From assembly GCA_003241875.1 (NCBI GenBank), contig QBLU01000030.1:1-41488 (forward strand): a DNA stretch of 41,488 bases, read 5' to 3'. The stretch's first letter is position 1, and every line of letters starts with the position of its first letter. The notes under the pieces were generated by a model. It was not told the DNA's origin and made no database searches. It saw nothing but the letters and a program-made list of their open reading frames with translations. The position numbers and the translations under genes are program-made. Origin of the DNA: Alphaproteobacteria bacterium. Its GTDB lineage: Bacteria > Pseudomonadota > Alphaproteobacteria > Sphingomonadales > Sphingomonadaceae. Positions 1 through 9,084 of the stretch are shown piece by piece.

Positions 1-1206
1 GCCATAGGTGAAATAGCTGTCGAACGATTCAAAGCCCGACAACAACAGCTGGAACGGCGTATCAGCAAAGATGCTGAACGGGCCGGTCGTGGTCGACACA
101 TCGATGTCGCCGAAGCTGAATCCCGTGCTGCCGATCGGATTGAACAGCGAGGCGTTGGCAAAGGCACCGTTGACGACCAGCGAGCCCAGCGACGCGGTGT
201 CGATGATGATGCTGACGAAATCGGTCGTGAAATCGGCGTCGCCCGACGGCGTCGCAAAGACATACGACCTGAGCCATTGGTCGGCCCCCGGCACGATCGT
301 CATCGCCGGGTCGGTGGCGACCCCGGCCTGGCCCTGGCCGATAAGGTACTGGGCGACCAGCACCTTCTTGCTGGCGTCGATCTGATTGCCGCCGACGACG
401 CGGCCCTCATAGAACTCGCCGGTCTGCAGCGTTGCGACGACAGCGCCGTTGACCCGCACCTCGGTGTCGTTGGCGGTCGCGACGATACGCACGACATTGC
501 CCTGCGTGCCGGTCCGCGGCGTCTGTGCGACCAGGTAGCGGCTCGACAGCAGGTCCGTGCTCGGGATCTGTTCGACGATATGGTCGCAGGCCGACACGCC
601 GTTGGGAATGTTCGTGCAATTGTTGCCCGAAAACACGGCGATCGGCTTGTCGCTGGTGATGCGGCTGCCGGTCAGGTTGGTGCTGGCCTGGTACATATAG
701 GTCTGGCCGGCATTCAGCACGACATCGAAGGCAGCGGCCCCCTTGGGCGTGAAGGTCACCCTGGTGTTGTCGGCCGTGGCCTGCACCGACATCTGGTCCG
801 CCCGGATGTTCTGGTAACCGGCGACGAAATAGTCGGTGCCCAGCCGCTCACCGTCGATAAGGTAGGTCATGTCCGTCGTTGCCGACTGGCGGCTGAGGAA
901 ATAGCCGCTGACATTGCTGCTGGCGGTGATCTGGAAGCCCTTGGATTCGATCTGCCCGGACAGCAGTTCCGAGCCGTTCGGCAAGGTTACCACGGCAAAG
1001 CCCTGCACCCCCAGGTCGAAAGCCTGGCTGAAGCCGCTGCCCAGCACATTGCCGGTCGTATTGGCGGCACCGAAGATGAATGCCTGGCGCTGCCCGGCGC
1101 CGGAAAAGTTCGGATTCATCTGGAAATAAAGTACGTTGGCAGATGCGGTGGACGCAATTGCAGCGACCACGGCAGCCATTGCCACCGAATTGAGTAGGCG
1201 CTTCAT
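1..1206 (-). CDS. secreted IgGFc-binding-like protein (C-terminus beyond the window)
   Basis: The reading frame is open from the ATG at 1206 to the window edge, giving 402 residues without a stop, so the C-terminus lies outside. An AGGGG ribosome site precedes the ATG. Residues 1-23 form a signal peptide (MKRLLNSVAM..., cleavage after ASA). The mature part resembles the IgGFc-binding N-terminal domain (PF17517): a PIAVFSGNNC strand, an ACDHIVEQIPST segment, a region of short beta strands (VRIVATANDTEVRVNG) and a VLVAQYLIGQG strand. Family members are secreted or cell-surface beta-rich proteins whose function in bacteria is mostly unknown. The missing C-terminus would show whether it carries a sorting signal such as PEP-CTERM. 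The family call is from remembered motif order and is fairly sure; the role is unknown. Confidence 0.75.
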   Translation of the reverse strand, partial: MKRLLNSVAMAAVVAAIASTASANVLYFQMNPNFSGAGQRQAFIFGAANTTGNVLGSGFSQAFDLGVQGFAVVTLPNGSELLSGQIESKGFQITASSNVSGYFLSRQSATTDMTYLIDGERLGTDYFVAGYQNIRADQMSVQATADNTRVTFTPKGAAAFDVVLNAGQTYMYQASTNLTGSRITSDKPIAVFSGNNCTNIPNGVSACDHIVEQIPSTDLLSSRYLVAQTPRTGTQGNVVRIVATANDTEVRVNGAVVATLQTGEFYEGRVVGGNQIDASKKVLVAQYLIGQGQAGVATDPAMTIVPGADQWLRSYVFATPSGDADFTTDFVSIIIDTASLGSLVVNGAFANASLFNPIGSTGFSFGDIDVSTTTGPFSIFADTPFQLLLSGFESFDSYFTYG

Positions 1207-1393
1207 GTTTGACCCCTGTGCAAACAATGATCGGGACGTTGCCCAGATGCGCGACCGGTTAAGGCCATAATAGCATATCTGAACGCGAAAATATCTAGGA
1301 ATATTACGGATCCGCTACAGTCGGGGTCCGATCGGGCACGCCGCGCTCCGCAGCCCCGCTTAACAATTCGCCAACTTCGGCTAAAGCCGCACG

Positions 1394-1873
1394 ATGACCG
1401 CAACGATCCGCAACTTCCGCTATGGCGACATGGGCGCCATCGTGGCGGCGCAGGCCGAATATTATGAACGGGCCCATGGCTGGCGCGGCGCCATGGAGCC
1501 GCTGCTGCTCGAAGTCTGCGCCGATTTCCTGCGCCGCCATGTGCCCGCGCGCACCAATTGCTGGGTGGCCGAGGACGATGGTCGCGTGGTCGGTTCGATA
1601 TTCTGCTGCGATGCCGGCGAGAATGTTGCCCAGCTGCGGCTGCTCTATGTCGACGACCGGGTTCGTGGCCAGGGGCTCGGGCGCCGCCTGGTTGCCGATT
1701 GCGTCGCTTTTGCCCGGGCTGCGGGCTATCGTGAGTTGATGCTGTGGACCCATGCGGTGCTGCTGCCGGCGCGTCGGCTGTATGCCGATGCCGGCTTTGT
1801 GGTGACGGCGACCGCGACCCACGACACGTTCGGGAAGCCGGAACCCGGCGAAACCTGGACCCTCCAGCTGTGA
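1394..1873 (+). CDS. GNAT family N-acetyltransferase
   Basis: A 159-residue single-domain protein with the GNAT fold. The acetyl-CoA pyrophosphate-binding motif is [10 protein letters not shown] (about residues 92-101), preceded by the beta-4 strand [21 protein letters not shown] motif near the C-terminus is the usual last helix-strand of the family. It should transfer an acetyl group from acetyl-CoA to an amine; the substrate cannot be read from the sequence. It lies 7 bp before tgt on the same strand and is probably co-transcribed with it. No strong Shine-Dalgarno site is visible before the ATG. Confidence 0.85.
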   Translation: MTATIRNFRYGDMGAIVAAQAEYYERAHGWRGAMEPLLLEVCADFLRRHVPARTNCWVAEDDGRVVGSIFCCDAGENVAQLRLLYVDDRVRGQGLGRRLVADCVAFARAAGYRELMLWTHAVLLPARRLYADAGFVVTATATHDTFGKPEPGETWTLQL

Positions 1874-1880
1874 ATCGCCG

Positions 1881-3014
1881 ATGACCCGCTTCGCCTTCAC
1901 CATCGCGGCAACCGACGGCGCCGCCCGTACTGGTGCCATCGCCATGCAGCGTGGGCTGATCCGCACGCCGGCGTTCATGCCGGTCGGCACCGCGGCGACG
2001 GTCAAGGGCCTGCGCCCGACCGAAGTCCGCGCCGCCGGGGCCGATATCATCCTGGGCAATACCTATCATTTGATGCTGCGCCCGGGCGCCGAGCGCATCG
2101 CGCGGCTGGGTGGCCTGCACGGCTTCATGGGCTGGGACCGGCCGATCCTGACCGACAGCGGCGGTTACCAGGTGATGAGCCTGTCCGCCCTGACCAAGCG
2201 CAACGAGGACGGCGTCGCCTTCGCCAGCCATCTCGACGGCTCGCGCCACCTGCTCAGCCCCGAACGCTCGATCGAAATCCAGCGCCTGCTGGGGTCCGAC
2301 ATCATCATGGCGTTCGATGAATTGATTGCCCTGCCCGCCCCGCGGGAAGCCATGCAGGCGGCCATGGAGCGATCGATGCGCTGGGCGGCGCGCAGTCGGA
2401 CGGCCTTCGACAGCGATTCCGCGCACAGCAGCCGGGCGGCGCTTTTCGGAATCCAGCAGGGCGGCCTCGACGAACGGCTGCGCGCGGAGAGCGCGGCCGC
2501 CCTGCGCGCCATCGGTTTCGACGGCTATGCCATTGGCGGACTCGCCGTCGGCGAGGGGCAAGAGGCCATGTTCGGGGTGCTCGACTACGCCACCGGGCAG
2601 TTTCCCGTTGAATCGCCACGCTATCTGATGGGCGTCGGCAAGCCTGACGACATCGTCGGCGCGGTTTTGCGCGGCGTCGACATGTTCGATTGCGTGCTGC
2701 CGACGCGATCGGGGCGCAACGGACAGGCCTTTTCTCTTGATGGACCGATCAACATCCGCAACGCCCGCCATAACGAGGATCCCGGCGTTCTCGATGCCGA
2801 ATGCGGCTGCCCGTCGTGCGCCGGCGGCGTCTCGCGCGCCTATCTCCATCATCTCGTCAAGTCGGGCGAGATGCTCGGCGCCATGTTGATGACCGAACAC
2901 AACATCTGGTTTTACCAGCAGCTGATGGCCGGGCTGCGCGCTGCGATCGCCGCCCATCGCCTCCATGATTTCGCGGCGCATTTCCTGGCCCGCTATCGCA
3001 AGGCGGCGAGCTGA
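1881..3014 (+). CDS. tgt: queuine/preQ1 tRNA-ribosyltransferase
   Basis: A 377-residue tRNA-guanine transglycosylase, which exchanges guanine 34 in the anticodon of GUN tRNAs (Tyr, His, Asn, Asp) for preQ1. The TIM-barrel motifs are intact: [22 protein letters not shown] with the base-binding Asp at about residue 92, GGLAVGEG, and [13 protein letters not shown] with the nucleophilic Asp at about 270. The C-terminal zinc site CGCPSC followed by MTEHN supplies three Cys and one His. Length is normal; the closest well-studied relative is the Zymomonas mobilis enzyme. The start follows the GNAT gene by 7 bp with no clear ribosome site, suggesting translational coupling. Its end overlaps the convergent downstream gene by 22 bp. 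Confidence 0.97.
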   Translation: MTRFAFTIAATDGAARTGAIAMQRGLIRTPAFMPVGTAATVKGLRPTEVRAAGADIILGNTYHLMLRPGAERIARLGGLHGFMGWDRPILTDSGGYQVMSLSALTKRNEDGVAFASHLDGSRHLLSPERSIEIQRLLGSDIIMAFDELIALPAPREAMQAAMERSMRWAARSRTAFDSDSAHSSRAALFGIQQGGLDERLRAESAAALRAIGFDGYAIGGLAVGEGQEAMFGVLDYATGQFPVESPRYLMGVGKPDDIVGAVLRGVDMFDCVLPTRSGRNGQAFSLDGPINIRNARHNEDPGVLDAECGCPSCAGGVSRAYLHHLVKSGEMLGAMLMTEHNIWFYQQLMAGLRAAIAAHRLHDFAAHFLARYRKAAS

Positions 3015-3967
3015 TCGACGAGCGTCGTGTTGGCGAGGCTGGTCACCTTCACCGCGCCGGCCGTGTAATTGTCGGGCTTGACCGCGAATTCAAAGGTGCG
3101 GCTTTTGCCGAACATCATGCCGCCGGCGCCAAGCGCCGCAGCGACCCTGCCGGCGATGTTGGCCGCGGTCTGCAGCCCGGCATCCTGGGTGGCGTCGTCC
3201 ATCGTCGCGAAATCGCCTTCGACGATCACCGGCTGCTTCAGCACCAGCTGGGCGAGCTTGCCCGATGGGGTGACCAGCGACAGCTTGGAAAAATCGGGCG
3301 ATACCGACATGCCTGACGACACGCTCAGCCCCGCCATGCTGAACGCACCGGGCCGCTTCACATTCGAAAAGTCGATCAGATACGTCAGCCCGATGACGGC
3401 TTGGCCGGTCGCCTTGGCATATTCGGACATCGCATATTGCGTCATGCCCGCCGCCATCTGCATGCCCATCGACGACAGGCCGGTGCCCTGGATGTCGCCG
3501 GGCAGCATGACGAGGCCGGGCAGCGCCGACGGCTTGTAATATTCGACCTTGCCGGTCGCTTTCTTGTCGATATGGACGCTGACTTCATAGGGCGAGGCCA
3601 CCGGCTTCACCTTGGCGAAGCTGGCGTGGCCATACAGCACCGCCGGGTCGCCGACAGTGACGCCGCGCGCCTCGACCTGGCCCCTGAAGTCGGCATAGGC
3701 GGCGTCGGTGATCGCCTGCATCATCTCGGGCGTGACGCCCTTCAACTGGCTCTTGGCGCGGGTGGCACCACCGAAGGCGCCGACCAGGCCGCCCGTCGCC
3801 TTGGTGTTGTCGACCGATTCAAAGATGAAGCCGACATTGAAGACGCCGACGACGACGCTGGTGGTGCCCTTCACCGCCGCCGCCGCCGACACCTTGATCG
3901 CTTCCCCCGCTGCCAGTGCCGGGCTCCCCGCCAGCACCGCCAGACCGCAGATCAAACCGAACTTCAT
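2993..3967 (-). CDS. secreted protein of unknown function
   Basis: A 324-residue protein. I chose the ATG at 3967 rather than an upstream one at 4030 because it begins a good signal peptide ([20 protein letters not shown]) with a purine-rich GGGGGCAGGG before it. The mature protein is Ala/Gly-rich with alternating beta-like stretches and a [20 protein letters not shown] helix near the middle; no cysteine pair, metal motif or catalytic signature is evident. I do not recognise the family. It faces tgt tail-to-tail, and the two coding ends overlap by 22 bp, so there is no room for a separate terminator between them. A periplasmic or envelope location is inferred from the signal peptide. Confidence 0.75.
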   Translation of the reverse strand: MKFGLICGLAVLAGSPALAAGEAIKVSAAAAVKGTTSVVVGVFNVGFIFESVDNTKATGGLVGAFGGATRAKSQLKGVTPEMMQAITDAAYADFRGQVEARGVTVGDPAVLYGHASFAKVKPVASPYEVSVHIDKKATGKVEYYKPSALPGLVMLPGDIQGTGLSSMGMQMAAGMTQYAMSEYAKATGQAVIGLTYLIDFSNVKRPGAFSMAGLSVSSGMSVSPDFSKLSLVTPSGKLAQLVLKQPVIVEGDFATMDDATQDAGLQTAANIAGRVAAALGAGGMMFGKSRTFEFAVKPDNYTAGAVKVTSLANTTLVDQLAALR

Positions 3968-4119
3968 GCGCCCTGCCCCCGTTTGCCCGGGTCCTTCATG
4001 GTCGCAGCGGCGGCGTTCCCACATCCCCATTTGGGGGTATCGGTCGGCCCTGTCATTTCTGGGCGCGATCCTATCGGCCCGCCCGCGCTATAGCCGACGC
4101 GACTTCATGGGAGATCGAA

Positions 4120-5124
4120 ATGCGCGCCATTCGACTGAAGGCCCCCGCCGGCATCGACAATCTGACCGTCGGCACCGCCGACCTGGCACCGCTCGGCGCC
4201 AACGACCTGCACGTGCGGCTGCACGCCAGCTCGCTCAACTATCATGACTATATCGTCGTCCTCGGCGGCATCCCGACGCCCGACGGCCGCATCCCGATGT
4301 CCGACGGCGCCGGGGAGGTGGTCGCGGTCGGCAGCGACGTGACCGGCTTCAAGCCCGGCGACCGCGTCGTCTCGACCTTCTTCCCGCTCTGGCTGGCCGG
4401 CGAGCCGACACTCGAAGCGCTCGCCCAGGTTCCCGGCGACCGCAACGACGGCTATGCCCGCGACGAAGTCGTCGCCCCCGCCACCGCCTTTACCCATGCC
4501 CCCGCCGGCTACAGCCACGCCGAGGCGGCGACCCTGACTTGCGCCGGCCTGACTGCCTGGCGGGCGCTGTTCGTCGAAGGCTCGCTGCAGCCCGGCGAGA
4601 CCGTGCTGGTCCAGGGCACCGGCGGCGTCTCGATCTTTGCCCTGCAGTTCGCCAAGGCTTGCGGCGCCACGGTCATCGCCACCTCGTCGTCCGACGCCAA
4701 GCTCGAGAAACTGAAAAGCCTCGGTGCCGATCACCTGATCAACTACAAGCAGGACGAAAAATGGGGCGTCACCGCCCGCAAGCTGACCGGCGGCCGCGGG
4801 GTCGACCATGTCGTCGAAATCGGCGGCGCCGGCACGCTCACCCAGTCGATCACGGCAACCCGGCTGCGCGGCAATATCGCGCTGATCGGCGTGCTCGCGG
4901 GCTTCGCCGGCAATGTGCCCACCGCCGCCGCCATGGCCGGCAATGTCCGCATCAACGGCCTCACCGTCGGCAGCCGCGAACAGCAGATCGCCATGATCCG
5001 CGCCATCGAGGCCAATGGCATCAAGCCGGTGATCGATTCAACCTACCCGATCGAAGCCATCGGCGACGCGTTTCGCCTGCAGGCCTCGGCCACGCATTTC
5101 GGGAAGATCTGCCTGGAGTGGTAG
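4120..5124 (+). CDS. NAD(P)-dependent medium-chain dehydrogenase/reductase, MDR7-like, zinc-free
   Basis: A 334-residue MDR protein. The GroES-like half contains NYHDYIVVLGG and SDGAGEVVAVGSDVTGFKPGDRV; the Rossmann half contains VLVQGTGGVSIFALQFAK and the run TSSSDAKLEKLKSLGADHLI. The QGTGGVS, EIGGAGTL and GSREQQ motifs match the MDR7 subgroup as I remember it. The usual catalytic-zinc cysteine is replaced (SSLNYHD), so it is probably a zinc-free quinone or enone reductase rather than a true alcohol dehydrogenase. The start at 4120 has a GGGAG site 8 bp upstream; an in-frame upstream ATG at 3916 would add a non-homologous basic tail. A small hairpin and a 90-bp palindrome follow the stop. 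Confidence 0.88.
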   Translation: MRAIRLKAPAGIDNLTVGTADLAPLGANDLHVRLHASSLNYHDYIVVLGGIPTPDGRIPMSDGAGEVVAVGSDVTGFKPGDRVVSTFFPLWLAGEPTLEALAQVPGDRNDGYARDEVVAPATAFTHAPAGYSHAEAATLTCAGLTAWRALFVEGSLQPGETVLVQGTGGVSIFALQFAKACGATVIATSSSDAKLEKLKSLGADHLINYKQDEKWGVTARKLTGGRGVDHVVEIGGAGTLTQSITATRLRGNIALIGVLAGFAGNVPTAAAMAGNVRINGLTVGSREQQIAMIRAIEANGIKPVIDSTYPIEAIGDAFRLQASATHFGKICLEW

Positions 5125-5140
5125 GGCGCGAAAAACGCCC
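5124..5140 (+). terminator. small hairpin after the MDR gene
   Basis: GGGCG and CGCCC arms with a CGAAAAA loop begin at the stop codon of the MDR gene. There is no T-run after it, so termination by this hairpin alone is doubtful; the 90-bp palindrome directly downstream may contribute. Confidence 0.3.
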
Positions 5141-5230
5141 GTCATCCCCGCGCAGGCGGGGATCCATCGCCGGACCCTGGCCACAGGTGACGAAATGCAG
5201 GCGATGGATCCCCGCGTGCGCGGGGATGAC
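5141..5230. repeat. 90-bp palindromic intergenic element, copy 1
   Basis: Two 31-bp arms (5141-5171 and 5200-5230) are inverted copies with one mismatch, separated by 28 bp. Each arm starts GTCATCCCCGCG and contains its own smaller palindrome (CCCCGC...GCGGGG), so the whole could fold as a cruciform. It lies between convergent genes, where it could end transcription from both sides. A second 90-bp copy is at 10057 and a diverged relative at 18195. It carries no coding capacity I can support. Confidence 0.9.
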
Positions 5231-5235
5231 GCGCC

Positions 5236-6366
5236 TCAGATGATGAACCGCTTAGCGGAATAAGGCGCTGGATCGAGCGCCGGCGCCTGATCCAGCAATA
5301 GCGCCGCGCACAGGTCGCCGGCCGCGGGCGCCGTCTGGATGCCGAACCCGCCTTGCCCCGCGCACCAGAACAGCCCGTCGACGGCGCCATCCCAGCCGAA
5401 CACCGGCAGCCGATCAGGGGCAAAGGTCCGCAGCCCGGCCCAGCTCGATTCGAGCCTGACCACCCGCGCCCGCGCCGCCTGTTCGAACCGGTCGATCACC
5501 GTCGCCAGGTCCAGCTCGTCGGGTCGCACGTCATGGGGCACGTCGAGTGTCTCGTCGTGCGGGCTCAGCCACAGCCTGCCGCTTTCGGGCTTGAAGTAGA
5601 AACGTTCGGCGGCGTCCATGGTGATCGGCAAGTCGGCCGCCACCGGCGGATCGAGCGCCAGCACCGCCATCGTCCGGCGCAGCGGCAGCAACCCGCGCGG
5701 CCGGGCGCCGGCCAGCCCGGCGACGCCATCGCCCCAGGCACCCGCGGCATTGACGATCGTCGTCGCCGCGATCGGCCCGGCGCGGGTCTCGACATGCCAG
5801 ACCCCAGCGCGCCGGGTCAGGCCGGTCACCTCCGCATCGCGCACGAGAGTCGGCTTCCAGTCCACCGACCCGCGCAGATAGCCCTGGTGCAGCGCCGCCA
5901 CGTCGATGTCGAAGCAGCCCGGCTGCAACAGGCCGGCGGTCAGCCATTCCGGCCGCAGCATCGGGCCCAGCGGCGACGCCGCCAGCCAGGCGGCATCGAC
6001 AGGCACATAGGCCACGCCGCCGGCATCGAATTCGGCCGCGAGCGCGGCGAGCGCGCCGCCATGGAAGTCCGCGTCATCGGGCGGTGCCAGCATGACCGCG
6101 TCGCGCGGACCGAGCAGCGGCCGGTCGCAGAATCCGGCTGGCGGCGCATCGAAGAACGACCGCGAGGCGCGGGTCAGCGGCACGATGCCGGGACCGCCAT
6201 AGCTTTCGACCCAGAACGCCGCCGAACGGCCGGTGGTGTGGTAACCGGGCTGCGCCTCCATCTCGAGCAGCGCAACGCGCAGCCGGCCGCCGCTGCGCTG
6301 CCCCAGCGACCAGGCCAGGCTGGCGCCGGCCATGCCCGCCCCGATGATCGCGATGTCGTAGGTCAT
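5236..6366 (-). CDS. FAD-dependent D-amino-acid dehydrogenase, DauA-like, altered substrate pocket
   Basis: A 376-residue DAO-family flavoprotein. The FAD-binding GAGMAGAS motif is at residues 9-16, followed by EAQPGYHTTGRSAA, VNAAGAWGDGVAGLAG, LRRTMAV, FYFKPESG, SWAGLRTFAPDRLPVFG and GQGGFGIQTAPA. This order matches DauA (D-arginine dehydrogenase of Pseudomonas aeruginosa) as I remember it. Counterparts of DauA Tyr53, Arg222, Tyr249 and Arg305 appear present. The DauA residues His48 and Glu87, the latter binding the guanidinium, are replaced by Phe51 and Ala90, so D-Arg or D-Lys is unlikely; a neutral or hydrophobic D-amino acid or another amine is more plausible. The start overlaps the hydrolase stop by 4 bp (ATGA) and ends a three-gene unit. 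Confidence 0.85.
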   Translation of the reverse strand: MTYDIAIIGAGMAGASLAWSLGQRSGGRLRVALLEMEAQPGYHTTGRSAAFWVESYGGPGIVPLTRASRSFFDAPPAGFCDRPLLGPRDAVMLAPPDDADFHGGALAALAAEFDAGGVAYVPVDAAWLAASPLGPMLRPEWLTAGLLQPGCFDIDVAALHQGYLRGSVDWKPTLVRDAEVTGLTRRAGVWHVETRAGPIAATTIVNAAGAWGDGVAGLAGARPRGLLPLRRTMAVLALDPPVAADLPITMDAAERFYFKPESGRLWLSPHDETLDVPHDVRPDELDLATVIDRFEQAARARVVRLESSWAGLRTFAPDRLPVFGWDGAVDGLFWCAGQGGFGIQTAPAAGDLCAALLLDQAPALDPAPYSAKRFII

Positions 6367-7343
6367 GCGCCCTTTTCCAGGAACGCCGTCACCCGCGCCA
6401 GCACCCGCGCGCGAATGTCGCTGGCCTCGCGCAGCAGTTCGTGGGCGGCGCCGGCGATCTCTTCCAGCATGGCGCTTGGCATCTGCGCCAGCGCCCGCCG
6501 GGTCGCGGCATTGTCGACGAGGCCATCTTGGCCCGGGATGAGGATCAGCATCGGCGTCGTGATCCGCTGCAGCATCGGCACCCCCGACGCGCCCTCCCCG
6601 GTGCCATGCGACCCCGGCGGCGGCGAAAACAACGCATCGAGCGACCGGAAACAGGCATCGAGCCAGCCATAGGTGACACTGCCGAGCGCCAGGCCGGGGT
6701 TCTGCGCCACCCACCAGCCTTCGTCGGCATAGCGTTCGGGGTCGCCGGTCAGCAGCAATTGCCGCACCGAACCCGCCAGGCCGGTCACATAAGGGCCGCC
6801 GCCGGGCACGAAGCCACCACCGCGGCCAAGCCGGACCGCCGTCCGCGCCAGTTGCCGCGCCAGCCCCGGCCCCAGCGGCCGTGCCGTCACCCCCAGCATC
6901 GGCGACAACAGCACGACGCGGGTGAACTCCCCATTTTCTCCCGCCAGATGGCGCTGCAGCAGATGACCGCCCATCGAATGGGCGACGGCAAACCAGGGCC
7001 TTGGCAGCGATTGTTGAAACCAGGTGACAAGTTCGTCGAGATCGCCGAGCCAATTGTCGAAGCCCGGGCTGTGTCCCTTCATCGGCGTATCGCCCTGCCG
7101 GCCCGACAGCCCCTGCCCGCGCCAGTCGAAGCTCCCCACGCCCCAGCCGGCATCGACCAGGTCATGAAACGTCTCGGCATATTTTTCGAGGAAATCACCG
7201 CGGCCGGTGATGAACAGGATCGATCCCGGGCCATCCGGCCGCCCCGGCCACAGCGCCGTGCGCACCGGCCAGCCATCGCGCATCGTTCGCATCGCGATGG
7301 TACCGTCCGCCGGCAGCGTGCGCCTGCGGGCGATGTCGCTCAC
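6363..7343 (-). CDS. alpha/beta hydrolase, monoacylglycerol lipase/lysophospholipase-like (S33 type)
   Basis: A 326-residue serine hydrolase with the apparent triad Ser123 (AHSMGGH), Asp273 (IPGQDGLVD) and His301 (GAAHELLRE). The FDWRGQGLSGR strand-loop is typical of the lysophospholipase/monoglyceride lipase subgroup. No signal peptide is seen, so it should be cytoplasmic. It overlaps the upstream exporter gene and the downstream flavoprotein gene by 4 bp each (ATGA), so the three are almost certainly translated together. The ester substrate is unknown. Confidence 0.9.
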   Translation of the reverse strand: MSDIARRRTLPADGTIAMRTMRDGWPVRTALWPGRPDGPGSILFITGRGDFLEKYAETFHDLVDAGWGVGSFDWRGQGLSGRQGDTPMKGHSPGFDNWLGDLDELVTWFQQSLPRPWFAVAHSMGGHLLQRHLAGENGEFTRVVLLSPMLGVTARPLGPGLARQLARTAVRLGRGGGFVPGGGPYVTGLAGSVRQLLLTGDPERYADEGWWVAQNPGLALGSVTYGWLDACFRSLDALFSPPPGSHGTGEGASGVPMLQRITTPMLILIPGQDGLVDNAATRRALAQMPSAMLEEIAGAAHELLREASDIRARVLARVTAFLEKGA

Positions 7344-8992
7344 GCCGCGACGGCTTCGGGATCGGTGATCGGGTCGTCGCGCCCGCGCAGGCGCCGCGAC
7401 GGCACCGCCAGTGTCACCAGGAACGCCAGCGCCAGGATCGCCAGCGCCACCGGGAACAGCCGCTCGATCGACAGGGCAAAGCTCGCCTGCAGGCCGCTTT
7501 CGACCCGCGCTGTCGTAGCCGCGTCGTCGACGCCGCGCGCCGCCAGCGCCGCGACCAGTGCCGGCCGCTCCATCGCCAGCTGCTGCGCCGTCGACAGGTC
7601 GAGCGCGCTGCCCGCCACCGCGAGTTCCGGCACCCGGGTCCGCAATTCGCCCGCCAGCTGATAGGTCAGCAGCGCGCCGAAGATGGCGACACCCACCGTC
7701 GCGCCGATCTGCCGGCAGAACTGCGCCGATGCCGTCGCGACGCCGGTGCGGGCGTGGCTGACGGCACTCTGGATCGCCAGGGTATACATGCCCTGCGCCG
7801 GCCCGAGCCCCATGCCCAGCGCCAGCAGATTGGCCGACAACAGCCAGCGCGGGGTCTGGGCGGTCAACTGGGTCAGCACCGCCAGCGCCACCAGCGCCAG
7901 GACGCTGCCGGCGACGATGACGGGTTTATAGGCCTGCGTCCGCCGCGACACGGTCCCTGCCGTCATCGAACCGATCAGCACCCCGAACAGCAGCGGCAAC
8001 ATCGCAAAGCCACTCTGGCTTGCCGACAGCCCGCGGACCAATTGCAGGTACAGCGGCAGGAACATCGGCACGCCGATATAACCGAGATTGACGAGGAACA
8101 GCGCCAGGTTGGCGCGTGCCACCACCGGATCGTTGAACAGGTCGAGCGGCACCACCGCCCAGCTCTTGCCGCGCGATACGGTGATGAAGGCGGCAAAGGC
8201 GATCACCGCCGCGGCAAAGCCGATGATGATCTTGGGCTGGTCCCAGCCGAGCCCCTGCCCGCCCCAGCTCAACGCCAGCAGCAGCGGCACCGCGCTGGCG
8301 ACGATGAGCAGGCTGCCGAGCCAGTCGATCCGCGCATCGGCGCCGCGCCGGCCGTGCGGCAGCTTGGTCAGCAGGATGTACAGCGCCACCGCGCCCAGCG
8401 GCAGGTTGACGTAAAAGACGAAGCGCCAGCCCGACACCAGATGCCCGAACACCGTCGTCGTCGCATGATCGGTCAGGAAGCCGCCCAGCACCGGCCCGGC
8501 CAACCCCGCCAGCCCGAACATCGCGCCGAACAGCCCGGTGTACTTGCCGCGCTCCGCCGGCGGCGCGATATCGGCGACCGTTGCGAACGCGCCCGTCGTC
8601 AGCGCGCCGGCGCCCAGCCCCTGCAGCGCGCGAAAGCCGATGAGCTGGTTCATGCCGTCGCCGAGCACCGGCAGCGCGCCGAACTCTCCCGACAGGCCGC
8701 ACAATATCGAGCCGGCGAGGAACATCAGCACGCCAAAGACCAGCACCGGTCGCCGGCCATAGATGTCGCCCAGCTTGCCATAGATCGGCACCGTCACCGT
8801 CGAGGTCAGCAGATAGGCGGTGCCGACCCAGGCGATACGATCGAGCCCGGCCAGTTCCTTGATGATGCGCGGCATCGCCGTCGCCACGATGGTCTGGTCG
8901 AGCGCCGACAGGAACAGCACGATCAGCACGGCGCCGAGCGCGACGCGGCGTTCGGCAGGGCTGTACTGGTGGGGCATGGCGACGGCGGTCAT
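7340..8992 (-). CDS. MFS drug/solute exporter, DHA2 (EmrB/QacA) family
   Basis: A 550-residue inner-membrane protein with about 14 hydrophobic helices. LDQTIVATAMPRIIKEL is the motif D region of the 14-helix DHA2 exporters; GKLGDIYGRRPVL is motif A, and GPVLGGFLTD is motif C, the antiporter signature. It probably expels small organic compounds using the proton gradient. I chose the ATG at 8992; a GTG at 9073 would add a 27-residue polar tail, and the ATG at 8977 is another possibility, none having a strong ribosome site. It is first in a three-gene minus-strand unit and divergent from the gene at 9085; a shared promoter must lie in the 92 bp between them. Confidence 0.92.
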   Translation of the reverse strand: MTAVAMPHQYSPAERRVALGAVLIVLFLSALDQTIVATAMPRIIKELAGLDRIAWVGTAYLLTSTVTVPIYGKLGDIYGRRPVLVFGVLMFLAGSILCGLSGEFGALPVLGDGMNQLIGFRALQGLGAGALTTGAFATVADIAPPAERGKYTGLFGAMFGLAGLAGPVLGGFLTDHATTTVFGHLVSGWRFVFYVNLPLGAVALYILLTKLPHGRRGADARIDWLGSLLIVASAVPLLLALSWGGQGLGWDQPKIIIGFAAAVIAFAAFITVSRGKSWAVVPLDLFNDPVVARANLALFLVNLGYIGVPMFLPLYLQLVRGLSASQSGFAMLPLLFGVLIGSMTAGTVSRRTQAYKPVIVAGSVLALVALAVLTQLTAQTPRWLLSANLLALGMGLGPAQGMYTLAIQSAVSHARTGVATASAQFCRQIGATVGVAIFGALLTYQLAGELRTRVPELAVAGSALDLSTAQQLAMERPALVAALAARGVDDAATTARVESGLQASFALSIERLFPVALAILALAFLVTLAVPSRRLRGRDDPITDPEAVAA

Positions 8993-9084
8993 TGTCGGCG
9001 CCCGGATAGCGCGGGGCGGCGGCGCGGTCGACTCCTGTTGCTTGTCATGCGTTAGCGAGATTAGGACAGTCACCGGAGGCCCAC

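Noticed and set aside
277-1197. Plus-strand frame of 306 codons
   Set aside because: It is the complement of the IgGFc-binding-like gene, which has a signal peptide, a ribosome site and family motifs; this frame is Arg/His-rich with no motif.
1203-2981. Minus-strand frame of 592 codons opposite tgt
   Set aside because: Shadow of tgt and the GNAT gene; no conserved motif.
7340-9073. GTG at 9073 as start of the DHA2 exporter
   Set aside because: It adds a polar, non-homologous tail that takes up the divergent promoter region; the ATG at 8992 is preferred.
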